Shown: positions 1 to 7,634 of the stretch, in pieces
Numbering within the stretch: the first letter of the stretch is position 1
How the letters are laid out: the number at the start of each line of letters is the position of its first letter
Source: Euryarchaeota archaeon UBA242
GTDB taxonomy: Archaea; Thermoplasmatota; Poseidoniia; Poseidoniales; Poseidoniaceae
Direction: 5' to 3'
Length of the DNA stretch: 12,760 nucleotides
Assembly (NCBI GenBank): GCA_002499015.1
Contig: DAJY01000072.1
Span: 709 to 13,468, forward strand
The notes under the pieces: generated by a model
What the model saw: only the letters and a program-made list of their open reading frames with translations
Databases searched by the model: none
What the model was told of the DNA's origin: nothing
Program-made: the position numbers and the translations under genes

Positions 1-3000
1 GATTGTGAACTTGATTATGACTACGATATGGATGATGACCGCCTCAGGTTCATTGACCAAAACTATAACGCAATCCCAGATTGGTTGGATGCAGATATGG
101 GTGGTACTACTTCACCAGATAACCTTGACAACATCTTGGTTAGCGGAGATGCATTAAATTTCGAATACGACCTTGATAACGACCAAGTACAAAATGAGAA
201 TGATTCATTCCCATTGGACAAGACTTCAGATGTAGCAACATGGAATTGTCCTACACTCGCTAATCCGAACCCTACAAATCCAGACTCACGCTGTGTATCG
301 CAACGTGCTTCTCATTCACAATTCAACGATTGGGATGGCGACGGAATCAACAACTGGGAAGATGTAGATGACGATAACGATGGCATAATGGATGCATTGG
401 ATATTGATTGGGATTGTGATTTGGATAACGATGCAGATTTGCATAATATCAACGGTGCGCTTTATCGCGACGACGGGCCAAATTCAGTTGATTCTGATAT
501 TGATGGCGATGGACTTGAAAATGCCATCGATTGGGATGATGATAACGACGGAATTTCAGACTTATATGATCCTGATGACGGAAACTGTGGAATTCTTGAC
601 TTCGACCTAGGCGATTCATTCGCAAGACCATATTACCCTGTAGATGACGGTGGTGCTTTGGATGGAAGTGGAGATTCTCAAACATATACAGATAACACCT
701 CAGACCACTGGAACATGGTTTACTTACACAATCCTTTCCAAGATGCAGTTTTAAACTACAATGGATATGATGCAACTACAAATCCGGTTACACCGGGAAC
801 AGTTCCAGAATTCTATTGGTTCCTATTCGCTCGCTGGTCTCCATATAATGGTGGAAATGATTGGGATATTGACAGTGATGGAGATTCTCTAATCAACGGG
901 TTGGACATGGATCAAGACGCGGACGGTCTGCCAGATTGGTGGGACCAAGATGAAGCTAATGACGGTGTACTCGATATCAATGATATCAGAATGGGTGGCT
1001 CGTACGACCTAACTACTTGTGGCTGGACAGTCGGCAACCTGGGACAAGGTTTCGTATGTGGTTATGCTTATGCTCTCGCATTCCATATGCCACTGAATGG
1101 AGTTAATGCTCAAATGGGCTCACCTTATTCCACTCGCCCTGATGAAAACTGGAATGAAGGCGCCTTCACAGGTGGCCCTACCACTGGTAATTGGAGTTGT
1201 ACTCCTGGTGCAGCAGGTGGCTGTTACCACTTCGAGTTCAATGGACAAAAGAGTGCTGCACTTTCAAATGTTGACATGACAAATAACAGAGATTCATTCG
1301 TTGCTTGGTTCGGTCTATTTACCGGACTATGGCAGTGGAACGTTGACGGAATGGGTCCAAAGCATCTAGACGAGTTCCCTGATGAACTTGGAGCAGACAT
1401 GATGAAGAACGATGTCGATGGTGACATGGATGGTGATTTCACCAATGACACAGTCGATTTAGATGATGATTATGACTCAGTTTATGATTGGTACGATGTC
1501 GATGATGATAATGATGGAATATGGGATTACTTTGAAGTTGATTCAAATGATGATTTAGATGACGATGCAAGCCAAGAATACGATGGGGCATTCTTCACAG
1601 GAACTAATTGTGAAGACAATGATGACGATGGTAATGATGCCGACGTCGATGAAGATGGTTGGTTCCAAGCAGTTTGGGACCAAGGTGTCATGGCACAAGG
1701 TCTGAGATCACCAAAGTTTTACGACGTTGACAACGATAATGACGGTGTTCCTGATGCTGAGGATTTCGATGATGACAATAATGGAATCAGCGACACCCTC
1801 CAAGAACAAATGCCAAATTGTTTCTGGGGAGAAGAACAAATGCCATTTGACAATGACAATGATGGAATTGTTGACTGGATGGATAATGACTGGGACGCAG
1901 ACGGACTTTCTAACACTGCAGAACTTGCAATCAGCCTAACTCAAGCCTTCGACCACGACAATGATGGTCTGCGCGACGATCTTGACCTTGATGACGACCA
2001 AGATGGAATGCACGATGTGGACGAAGTTCTACTCTGGCCTACTCGTTTCAACCGTAACTCAACCAACCCTTGGGATCACGACGACTTTGGAAGTGGCGAA
2101 GGTATTGCCAACCCTCTTGATGCTGGAACAGGTCCTGATGCAGTAGACAATGATGACGACAATGACACACGTGAAGATCCTGACTTCGACCATTTGGAAA
2201 ACACCTTCACCAGTGATTCATGTTCGACTCCGTCGCAATCAAGTGACTGGGACAATAACAATGATTGTGTTCTCGATGAGGATGATAAAGCTCCAACTTT
2301 CATCACCATGAACGTTCCAAATAATCTTTGGATCGATGCTCGTTCACCAGCGATTTTCAGCGGACACGTAGATTGGGTGAATCCAATTTCTGGATTTGAG
2401 AGCGCGGTTGGATTGCCTGTGCAAGTCACTATTGAGTGGACTGCAAATGGAACCAAGGCAATTGAGACAACTGATGTTTTGACAAATGCTGGTGGAAACT
2501 TCAGTGTCGGGCAATTCCTATACCCTAAAGATATTGCAGTAGGTGATAGTTCAACATATATCGTATATGCTGAAGTAACAGAAATGTTTGCATTCAATGG
2601 TAATACTTCTCAATCCTACAATGTTGGCGTAGAAGCAAATCTGACAGTTGATTATTCAGCATGGGAATATTTCCGCAGTGATGAACAACCGTTCTGGCTT
2701 GATTTCAAGGCACACTACTCGGCAGATTGGGAGCGTGGATTTTACGATAGCCGTGTTAAGAACGCGCCAATTACATTCTCTATCTTCGGTGGAATTTTCG
2801 GTAACACGACCCACCCAACTAACTTCACTGGATTTGGTGGAGAAGGATACCGAACAGATTCTTCTGGTTGGGCTTCTTTGACCTTTATCCAAGATTTGGG
2901 TATTTCTGGAACTTGGAAACAAGTTCGTTGGAACTCAACCATGGATAATGGCGTTGGACAGATTCCAGGTGGCTATGAAGAAATTGTTTGGGACGCATTA

Positions 3001-6000
3001 ACTGTAAGGCACAATGTAGTTCTAGATAGCCTCGGTGTGCCAGTTAGATATGATTATTCTAATACAAGTCTACCCTCTGGAGATATTGAAATAATTGCAA
3101 GAGTTTCACCAGAATTAGCAAGTGAATGGCCATTCCCTTGGCTACATGGTGATGAATCATTACCATTCCAAGTTCGTATTATGCACCGCATGAACATCGA
3201 AGGTCAAATGATTGCAAACGGAGTAAATCCAGTTTACTACTTTGACGCGACTATCAACAACGGCGATGGTACCTTTGGCGACTGGGCAACACTATTCCAT
3301 GCACAGGCTTTGACTGCAGCAGGAATTAACTTCAATGATGTTGCAAACTACAAACCATACGCTAAAAATTGGGACGGAGACCCTGCAACACTCTTAGGCG
3401 AATCAGCCAGACTACGTAATTTCATATCTGTTAATACAACACATTGGTACATCAATTTAGTCAATGGGGGAGATTCTAACCTACCGCCTTGTGGTGCTGT
3501 TGATCCAACAGACCAACAAAGCCCAGTACGTTGTGAAATAGTTCCAGAAATGAATACCGGAGAAAGTTTCCAAATCATTGGTACTGTTACAAATAGAACC
3601 AATGATGCATGGGATGCAGACCCGATCGCTTTGCAAATTGACGTTGACCACAATGGACAATTCATGGGCGCACAAGAGACTGCATATGCTCAACGCCCAA
3701 TAATGAAGGACGGAGATGCAGCATACGATTACAACTGGTCTTGGTATAGTCAATACAGTGCAGGAACATATGGTGTAAGAGTTGATTTCACTAACTCAGC
3801 ATACTATTTCACAGGAAACTCGACAACACTCTCGCACACTGGTGCATACATCAATGTAACAGTTGTAGGTACTACGGATTTCCAAACGACCTCTCTGCCT
3901 CGTCTTTATCGTAATACAAACACTACAATCCAGGCGAAATTGGTTGACAATTCTCTACAACCAGTGCGCAATGCCCCAGTCAATTACACTTGGTCATTCG
4001 ATGGAAGAACGGGTGTTAATTACACAGATGATAACGGATTCTTTGAGATTCCTTTCAATGTTTCAGCACAAGATGAACTAGGTGACTTCACCTTGCAATT
4101 TGAATACGCAGGAACTCCATTGATGAAGGGTAATACAGCAACACAAGAAGTGTGGGTTGTTTCAAGGTCTTACTTGTCAGTTGCAACATCAGACCCTAAC
4201 TTACGCCAATCTGGAGACCGTTGGGATTTCACAGCACAAATTGTCGATGACAATAAGACTCTAGAGCGCGACTCCGGTGGAGCGGCTCTCGATGGTTCCG
4301 AAGCTCCTGATGGTGGATTAGTTGATGTTATCTTCGAAGGTAAGTCCTTTGATGGAATCAGTCACCGACAAGTCGTTGCAACTGTTGCACCACAAGCTGG
4401 ATTGATTTCTTTGCCAGAACCACAACCTGATGGTTCCCACCTATGTTTCTATGATGGTAATGGCGATGGTTTCGCAGACAGAGATGCAAACTCAGACGGC
4501 GACTTAGACCGAAATGAGACAATTGGATGTTTGAAATCCAATATCAGTCCACTGAATCCGCAGCTATTACGCGAAGACCCTGAATCCTTCTTACCAGATG
4601 GATTCGGACCAGTCAATGTAATTATTCGCTTCGAAGAAACACTTCCAAACGAAGGATGTGCTCCATTAGAAGCGTCTTACTTAGGGATACAAGGTGCATG
4701 GGATCCATGTGTAAGTACACCTGGTAACGATCACTACCGTGTGATAATGACTCACAACGCAAATGGATTTAGTTTAATTGGCCGCACTAATTTAGAAGTC
4801 GCTGATCAAATTGTTTATACAAGCGAAGTAGACCCTATGACCGGTGAAATCGTTCCTAAACCAATGGTTGTTACAGGACAGTTGTCAGATGAACTCGGAA
4901 CTAATCTAACGAACAGAATTATCCGTGTTAATTACGAGATGGTTAATGGCCAATCTGGCCCTGTTGCTTGTCCTACATCTACTACTGATTCAAATGGATT
5001 CTATGCGATTACTTGTCCTCTTAGTGACGTAATGGCTGGAAAGGCTAAGGTGTCTGTCATCTATTCATCATATGATAACAACGATGCATACCGCTATGAA
5101 AACAAGACAGTACAAACCGAGTTTGATGTATTCTCTAACTCTACACTTTCAATAATGGAAGTTGGACCTTTCAAGTCCAGTGTTGAATCATGGATGGCAC
5201 CTAATGGAAGTACATACCCTGTACTTTACCTTAAGGAATCATTCCACATAGATGCTAAACTAACACAATCTAATGGCCAATATGTCGGTGGAAAGTGTTT
5301 GAACATCTATCTCGATCCTGAGCAAAATGTACGCCCTATCGCAACAATTCGTACTAACGAATTAGATGGTACGGTGGAATGGTTCAGTGGAGATCAACTA
5401 CAAAACCCATCGCTAAAGGGCGTTGAAACGACCGGTGGTAAGTTGGAAGGGTTTAGAACACTGAGAGTTGCATTTGAGCCAGATTTACGTGTTGCTGGAG
5501 GTTGTGATAAGGATTCATCCAATGTATTGAATGGTTCAGTCATGGATGTAGAAATTCTAGTGCGTTCCCGTGTTGACTTACAAGTTAAGCAAACATGGAG
5601 CCATTCCGGTAGCAACGGAGTTCCGGAAGGAACTGCTATCATAGGCGAAATAGCACTATTGCGCGACCGTCTTGATTTGGCGGTTGAAAACGAAGAAGTA
5701 TGGTTCGTACGCCAATTCTACTCTGAAGATAATGAGTGGGTCAAGGAAGGAGTTAACAAGACCAAGACCAATGAACAAGGCCACGCAAGCTTCGAGTGGG
5801 CTTTCGATGGTAAGACTTGTAATGGTGTTGATTGTGAAGGAAGATGGCGTATTATTGCATATTACCCGGGTTCCACTTACTTCTCCGAATCCCAAGATAA
5901 CATTACTCACGAAATAGTATGGGCAGAAATAAGCGACGTCAATGCACAATCATCATTATTCACTCCTGAATCTATGATGGCATTTGCAATCGTTTTGATG

Positions 6001-6522
6001 GCTGCACTTATTGCAGGATTCATGTATTGGCAACGTGTACAAGAGCGTCGCCAGGTACATGCTCTGAAGGGTATATTGACCGATACAATGATGCAATTGG
6101 AAGCAAGTAACGAGTATATCGCTGCGATTTTCGATTGCTATAAGAATTTGGTTAAGTACTTTAGAAAGCATGGATTTATGAAGAAGGTTTACGAAACAAC
6201 TCGTGAATTTGAAACAGCAGTTCGTGCTGCTTTCAGTATGGTGCCAAACGAGCAACTTGATGGATTCTTAACAATCTTTGAAGAAGCAAGATATTCTGAT
6301 CACAATATCGGCGTTGAACACCGCGATAAGGCATTGGTTACACTAAATGCAATCTCCAGTTCTCTAACCCTTGCATTAGGTGAGGAAGGAATGCTTGAAA
6401 GAAAGGATTTGGTTAATCTGTACGATATTCAAACCAAAGCCGGCGAATTCGTAGCAGCTGATGGTTCACTACGTCAAGCAGGACTTGATGATGGTGACGA
6501 AAATTCAGGATTTTCACTTTGA
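1..6522 (+). CDS. Giant membrane-anchored surface protein: Asp-rich calcium-binding repeats, Ig-like domains, TM helix, DUF4129-like tail (5' partial)
   Basis: The reading frame is open from base 1, so the true start and any signal peptide lie upstream; 2173 residues are visible. Residues about 105-770 carry many DxDxDG and DDDNDG motifs like thrombospondin type 3 calcium-binding repeats, separated by Trp/Tyr/Gly-rich and Cys-containing islands. Residues about 775-1980 look like consecutive Ig-like or carboxypeptidase-regulatory-like beta domains. A recurring turn of the form T-[DN]-x-x-G followed by an aromatic or Ala appears, for example TTDSNGFYAI, YTDDNGFFEI, TNEQGHASFEW and RTDSSGWASL. 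There are numerous N-x-S/T sequons. A single hydrophobic helix (about 1992-2010) is followed by WQRVQERRQ, which fits positive-inside topology, and then by a DUF4129-like domain. The protein is therefore probably extracellular with a short cytoplasmic tail. A role as calcium-rigidified surface stalk or adhesin is inference; no catalytic motif was seen. Confidence 0.9.
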   Translation, partial: DCELDYDYDMDDDRLRFIDQNYNAIPDWLDADMGGTTSPDNLDNILVSGDALNFEYDLDNDQVQNENDSFPLDKTSDVATWNCPTLANPNPTNPDSRCVSQRASHSQFNDWDGDGINNWEDVDDDNDGIMDALDIDWDCDLDNDADLHNINGALYRDDGPNSVDSDIDGDGLENAIDWDDDNDGISDLYDPDDGNCGILDFDLGDSFARPYYPVDDGGALDGSGDSQTYTDNTSDHWNMVYLHNPFQDAVLNYNGYDATTNPVTPGTVPEFYWFLFARWSPYNGGNDWDIDSDGDSLINGLDMDQDADGLPDWWDQDEANDGVLDINDIRMGGSYDLTTCGWTVGNLGQGFVCGYAYALAFHMPLNGVNAQMGSPYSTRPDENWNEGAFTGGPTTGNWSCTPGAAGGCYHFEFNGQKSAALSNVDMTNNRDSFVAWFGLFTGLWQWNVDGMGPKHLDEFPDELGADMMKNDVDGDMDGDFTNDTVDLDDDYDSVYDWYDVDDDNDGIWDYFEVDSNDDLDDDASQEYDGAFFTGTNCEDNDDDGNDADVDEDGWFQAVWDQGVMAQGLRSPKFYDVDNDNDGVPDAEDFDDDNNGISDTLQEQMPNCFWGEEQMPFDNDNDGIVDWMDNDWDADGLSNTAELAISLTQAFDHDNDGLRDDLDLDDDQDGMHDVDEVLLWPTRFNRNSTNPWDHDDFGSGEGIANPLDAGTGPDAVDNDDDNDTREDPDFDHLENTFTSDSCSTPSQSSDWDNNNDCVLDEDDKAPTFITMNVPNNLWIDARSPAIFSGHVDWVNPISGFESAVGLPVQVTIEWTANGTKAIETTDVLTNAGGNFSVGQFLYPKDIAVGDSSTYIVYAEVTEMFAFNGNTSQSYNVGVEANLTVDYSAWEYFRSDEQPFWLDFKAHYSADWERGFYDSRVKNAPITFSIFGGIFGNTTHPTNFTGFGGEGYRTDSSGWASLTFIQDLGISGTWKQVRWNSTMDNGVGQIPGGYEEIVWDALTVRHNVVLDSLGVPVRYDYSNTSLPSGDIEIIARVSPELASEWPFPWLHGDESLPFQVRIMHRMNIEGQMIANGVNPVYYFDATINNGDGTFGDWATLFHAQALTAAGINFNDVANYKPYAKNWDGDPATLLGESARLRNFISVNTTHWYINLVNGGDSNLPPCGAVDPTDQQSPVRCEIVPEMNTGESFQIIGTVTNRTNDAWDADPIALQIDVDHNGQFMGAQETAYAQRPIMKDGDAAYDYNWSWYSQYSAGTYGVRVDFTNSAYYFTGNSTTLSHTGAYINVTVVGTTDFQTTSLPRLYRNTNTTIQAKLVDNSLQPVRNAPVNYTWSFDGRTGVNYTDDNGFFEIPFNVSAQDELGDFTLQFEYAGTPLMKGNTATQEVWVVSRSYLSVATSDPNLRQSGDRWDFTAQIVDDNKTLERDSGGAALDGSEAPDGGLVDVIFEGKSFDGISHRQVVATVAPQAGLISLPEPQPDGSHLCFYDGNGDGFADRDANSDGDLDRNETIGCLKSNISPLNPQLLREDPESFLPDGFGPVNVIIRFEETLPNEGCAPLEASYLGIQGAWDPCVSTPGNDHYRVIMTHNANGFSLIGRTNLEVADQIVYTSEVDPMTGEIVPKPMVVTGQLSDELGTNLTNRIIRVNYEMVNGQSGPVACPTSTTDSNGFYAITCPLSDVMAGKAKVSVIYSSYDNNDAYRYENKTVQTEFDVFSNSTLSIMEVGPFKSSVESWMAPNGSTYPVLYLKESFHIDAKLTQSNGQYVGGKCLNIYLDPEQNVRPIATIRTNELDGTVEWFSGDQLQNPSLKGVETTGGKLEGFRTLRVAFEPDLRVAGGCDKDSSNVLNGSVMDVEILVRSRVDLQVKQTWSHSGSNGVPEGTAIIGEIALLRDRLDLAVENEEVWFVRQFYSEDNEWVKEGVNKTKTNEQGHASFEWAFDGKTCNGVDCEGRWRIIAYYPGSTYFSESQDNITHEIVWAEISDVNAQSSLFTPESMMAFAIVLMAALIAGFMYWQRVQERRQVHALKGILTDTMMQLEASNEYIAAIFDCYKNLVKYFRKHGFMKKVYETTREFETAVRAAFSMVPNEQLDGFLTIFEEARYSDHNIGVEHRDKALVTLNAISSSLTLALGEEGMLERKDLVNLYDIQTKAGEFVAADGSLRQAGLDDGDENSGFSL
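322..2301 (+). repeat. Asp-rich thrombospondin type 3-like calcium-binding repeat region (within the giant gene)
   Basis: Clusters of DxDxDGxxD-type motifs occur around nt 322-603, 859-990, 1399-1575, 1606-1663, 1720-1810, 1840-1927, 1948-2028, 2137-2200 and 2239-2295. Examples are DVDDDNDGIMD, DWDDDNDGISD, DNDNDGVPD and DHDNDGLRD. At the DNA level this gives degenerate GAY-rich direct repeats (gatgatgataatgatgg-like). Such motifs coordinate calcium in TSP3 repeats and commonly form stiff spacers in bacterial and archaeal surface proteins. Spacing between clusters is irregular, so this is a diverged protein repeat and not a DNA satellite. Confidence 0.85.
4441..4530 (+). other. EF-hand-like loop bracketed by cysteines, inserted in the Ig-like region
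   Basis: Visible residues 1482-1510 contain YDGNGDGFADRDANSDGDLD, that is two DxNxDG/DxDGDxD calcium-loop patterns. They lie between Cys1482 and Cys1510, well downstream of the main Asp-rich region. A disulfide closing a calcium-binding loop is a reasonable inference. No full helix-loop-helix EF-hand is evident, so it may instead be an isolated dockerin-like or TSP3-like loop. Confidence 0.6.
5974..6462 (+). other. C-terminal TM helix and DUF4129-like cytoplasmic domain of the giant protein
   Basis: Residues about 1992-2010 (MMAFAIVLMAALIAGFMYW) form one transmembrane helix followed by Arg-rich sequence. Residues about 2034-2120 read like DUF4129. They have a helix with CYKNLVKYFRKHG, a Thr-Arg-Glu-Phe segment (ETTREFETAV) matching the family's TPREY-like motif, then FEEARYSDHNIG matching its YEEARYG-like motif. 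DUF4129 usually sits as a soluble cytoplasmic tail behind membrane segments, often in transglutaminase-like proteins. Its function is unknown. The match is by eye only. Confidence 0.7.
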
Positions 6523-6540
6523 ATCTGAACAACGGGGCAT

Positions 6541-6569
6541 AGGTGTGGCGCAATGCGTTGCGCCCACCT
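6541..6569 (+). terminator. Strong GC-rich hairpin downstream of the giant gene (possible terminator or 3' end structure)
   Basis: aggtgtggcgcaa (6541-6553) pairs with ttgcgcccacct (6558-6569). The stem has 12 base pairs with one bulged T and a TGCG loop. It begins 19 nt after the giant gene's stop codon and is much more GC-rich than its surroundings. No clear U-run follows, which is unlike a standard intrinsic terminator. It could instead be a 3' stabilising structure or a short palindromic repeat. Confidence 0.45.
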
Positions 6570-6620
6570 AGCCGTTGCTTTGTATGACATATCTCATCAG
6601 GTTTGAAATTAGTCGCTGAA

Positions 6621-6640
6621 TTTGATAATTTACGAAATTA
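6621..6640 (+). promoter_or_regulatory. Candidate promoter (TATA-like) of the 147-residue gene
   Basis: The stretch tttgataatttacgaaatta is the most AT-rich part of the gap before ATG 6681. A TATA-like element here would place transcription start about 25 bp downstream, near 6650-6665, just ahead of the ATG. The 9-mer TTTGATAAT recurs at 7215-7223 upstream of rpl18e at a similar distance from its start. Inference only. Confidence 0.3.
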
Positions 6641-6680
6641 TCGCCTTAACATTCAAAGAGCGGGTGCATGTGGTAGTACC

Positions 6681-7124
6681 ATGGACGATTGGAAGGCACT
6701 TATCGGCGAGGCTATGCAAATTGAGACTACAGACACCATTGCGGCGTTCAAAATTTACGAACGTGCAGTTATTGCTGGTCTTACAACTTCTCAGAACTTA
6801 TTGGACGATGTCGAAGCAGCACAAGTCATCGAAGCCATTTATGGCGTACTTGTCGCTTATTCTCAAACCATCATGCTTCGCATGAAGGCTGAAGACCCAG
6901 AAATAGGTGGCGTTGATCACGCATTCCGAGCAGGCCAAGCCTACGGAGTATCATGTGTTCTCAATCACCTCATCGACAAATTAACCGACATTACCGGCGG
7001 AACTGAATTAGGCGCTCTTGACGCATTTTCGGACACACTTCACGATGAGATCATCATTCAAGGCAGAGCAGCGGGATTAACCATTGAATTACTCGATGCC
7101 CAAGGCGAAATCCTATTCGAATGA
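6681..7124 (+). CDS. Unrecognised soluble protein, 147 aa
   Basis: I do not recognise this family. The protein begins MDDWKALIGEAMQIE and looks soluble, acidic and mostly helical. It has a single cysteine (GVSCVL), no signal peptide and no membrane segment. The frame stays open back to a TTG at 6603, which would add 26 residues. I prefer ATG 6681 because the upstream DNA (6621-6640) is promoter-like and the extra residues add no recognisable domain element. No strong Shine-Dalgarno site precedes the ATG, so a leaderless or short-leader transcript is possible. It sits alone, 158 nt after the giant surface gene and 144 nt before rpl18e, so it is probably its own transcription unit or a leader gene to the ribosomal operon. 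Function unknown. Confidence 0.75.
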   Translation: MDDWKALIGEAMQIETTDTIAAFKIYERAVIAGLTTSQNLLDDVEAAQVIEAIYGVLVAYSQTIMLRMKAEDPEIGGVDHAFRAGQAYGVSCVLNHLIDKLTDITGGTELGALDAFSDTLHDEIIIQGRAAGLTIELLDAQGEILFE

Positions 7125-7133
7125 TAAGGTGCT

Positions 7134-7255
7134 TTTGGCGCGCTTCACTTGAAACAGAGTGCTTACGCCAAACGCTGCACTGCGACGCGCAGTACAGCCC
7201 TACCGCGTCGGTGGTTTGATAATGGGTCGGCGAGACGGCGGCCTGCTTCAAAGCA
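7134..7255 (+). other. GC-rich structured stretch ahead of rpl18e (possible leader or small RNA)
   Basis: Several potential hairpins follow one another here. The pair tttggcg (7134-7140) and cgccaaa (7166-7172) encloses an inner cact/agtg stem. gctgcactgcg (7174-7184) pairs with cgcagtacagc (7188-7198) with one C-A mismatch and an ACG loop. accg/cggt (7202-7212) and ccgcgtc/gacggcgg (7203-7241) are mutually exclusive options. tgctt/aagca (7244-7255) lies just before the Shine-Dalgarno site. The stretch is clearly more GC-rich than the flanking genes. It is not a tRNA: no T-arm consensus is present. It could be a 5' regulatory leader, the terminator of the upstream gene, or a small RNA. Confidence 0.35.
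7215..7223 (+). promoter_or_regulatory. Candidate TATA-like element for the ribosomal operon
   Basis: TTTGATAAT is the only AT-rich island in the GC-rich leader and lies 45 bp before ATG 7269. The same 9-mer lies 51 bp before ATG 6681. If it is the TATA element, transcripts would start near 7245 and include the Shine-Dalgarno site gagggag (7258-7264). The same 9-mer also occurs inside the downstream coding region at 10835-10843, so chance is possible. Confidence 0.25.
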
Positions 7256-7268
7256 TCGAGGGAGTTAA

Positions 7269-7634
7269 ATGAGCAATCCAACAAACAAGACAAATATTCA
7301 GTTAGTCGACATGATCGACGTATTGAAGGCACAGTCTCGTGAGACCGGATCTGCTGTTTGGCGAGATGTGGCCATGCGACTATCAAGAAGTCGCAAGAAC
7401 TGGGCCCAACCTAACCTTAGCCGTGTAAGTCGCTACGCCCCTGAGGGTGCAACAATCCTCATACCAGGCAAGCTTCTTGGCTCAGGTGAGTTGGTCAGTA
7501 ACCACACTATCGCAGCATACAGTGTAAGTAATGGCGCTCGGGAGAAAATAGAAGCCGCTGGAGGTCGATTTTTGACCTACAACGAGCTGATGAACGAAAA
7601 TCCAACTGGAAAGGGGGTCGTAATCCTTGCCTGA
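7269..7634 (+). CDS. rpl18e: Large-subunit ribosomal protein eL18 (L18e)
   Basis: This 121-residue protein is an archaeal eL18, a 50S subunit component that binds 23S rRNA. Typical features are the N-terminal helix IDVLKAQSRETGSAVWRDVA, the basic SRSRKNWAQPNLSRVSRYA segment, and the core ILIPGKLLGSGEL followed by a Ser-rich beta strand and EKIEAAGGRFLTYNEL. Length is normal for the family. The ATG follows a Shine-Dalgarno-like gagggag (7258-7264) at 4-nt spacing. It is the first gene of an operon and overlaps the rpl13 start by 8 nt. The order rpl18e-rpl13-rps9-rpoN is a classic archaeal arrangement. Confidence 0.95.
   Translation: MSNPTNKTNIQLVDMIDVLKAQSRETGSAVWRDVAMRLSRSRKNWAQPNLSRVSRYAPEGATILIPGKLLGSGELVSNHTIAAYSVSNGAREKIEAAGGRFLTYNELMNENPTGKGVVILA
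7613..7617 (+). promoter_or_regulatory. Shine-Dalgarno-like GGGGG supporting the TTG start of rpl13
   Basis: The run ggggg lies 9 nt before TTG 7627, inside the end of rpl18e. It only partly matches the anti-Shine-Dalgarno sequence. No ATG lies in frame near the expected N-terminus: the first one, at 7669, would delete the conserved first beta strand of uL13. The site therefore helps decide for the TTG start. Confidence 0.45.

Noticed and set aside
322..2301. CRISPR-like or satellite DNA repeats
   Set aside because: Repeats are degenerate, in frame and encode DxDxDG motifs; no constant repeat length or unique spacers.
2076..2597. Long antisense open frame (also 5956-6255 and others)
   Set aside because: It lies opposite a clearly coding frame and arises from the codon bias of the Asp-rich and Ig-like coding sequence; its peptide resembles no protein family.
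6603..6680. TTG 6603 as start of the 147-residue gene
   Set aside because: The added 26 residues lie over an AT-rich promoter-like stretch, and ATG 6681 gives a natural N-terminus. Not excluded.
7125..7268. Possible tRNA (such as tRNA-Leu, found before rpl18e in some haloarchaea)
   Set aside because: No GGTTCRA T-arm, no D-arm pattern and no 7-bp acceptor stem on either strand.
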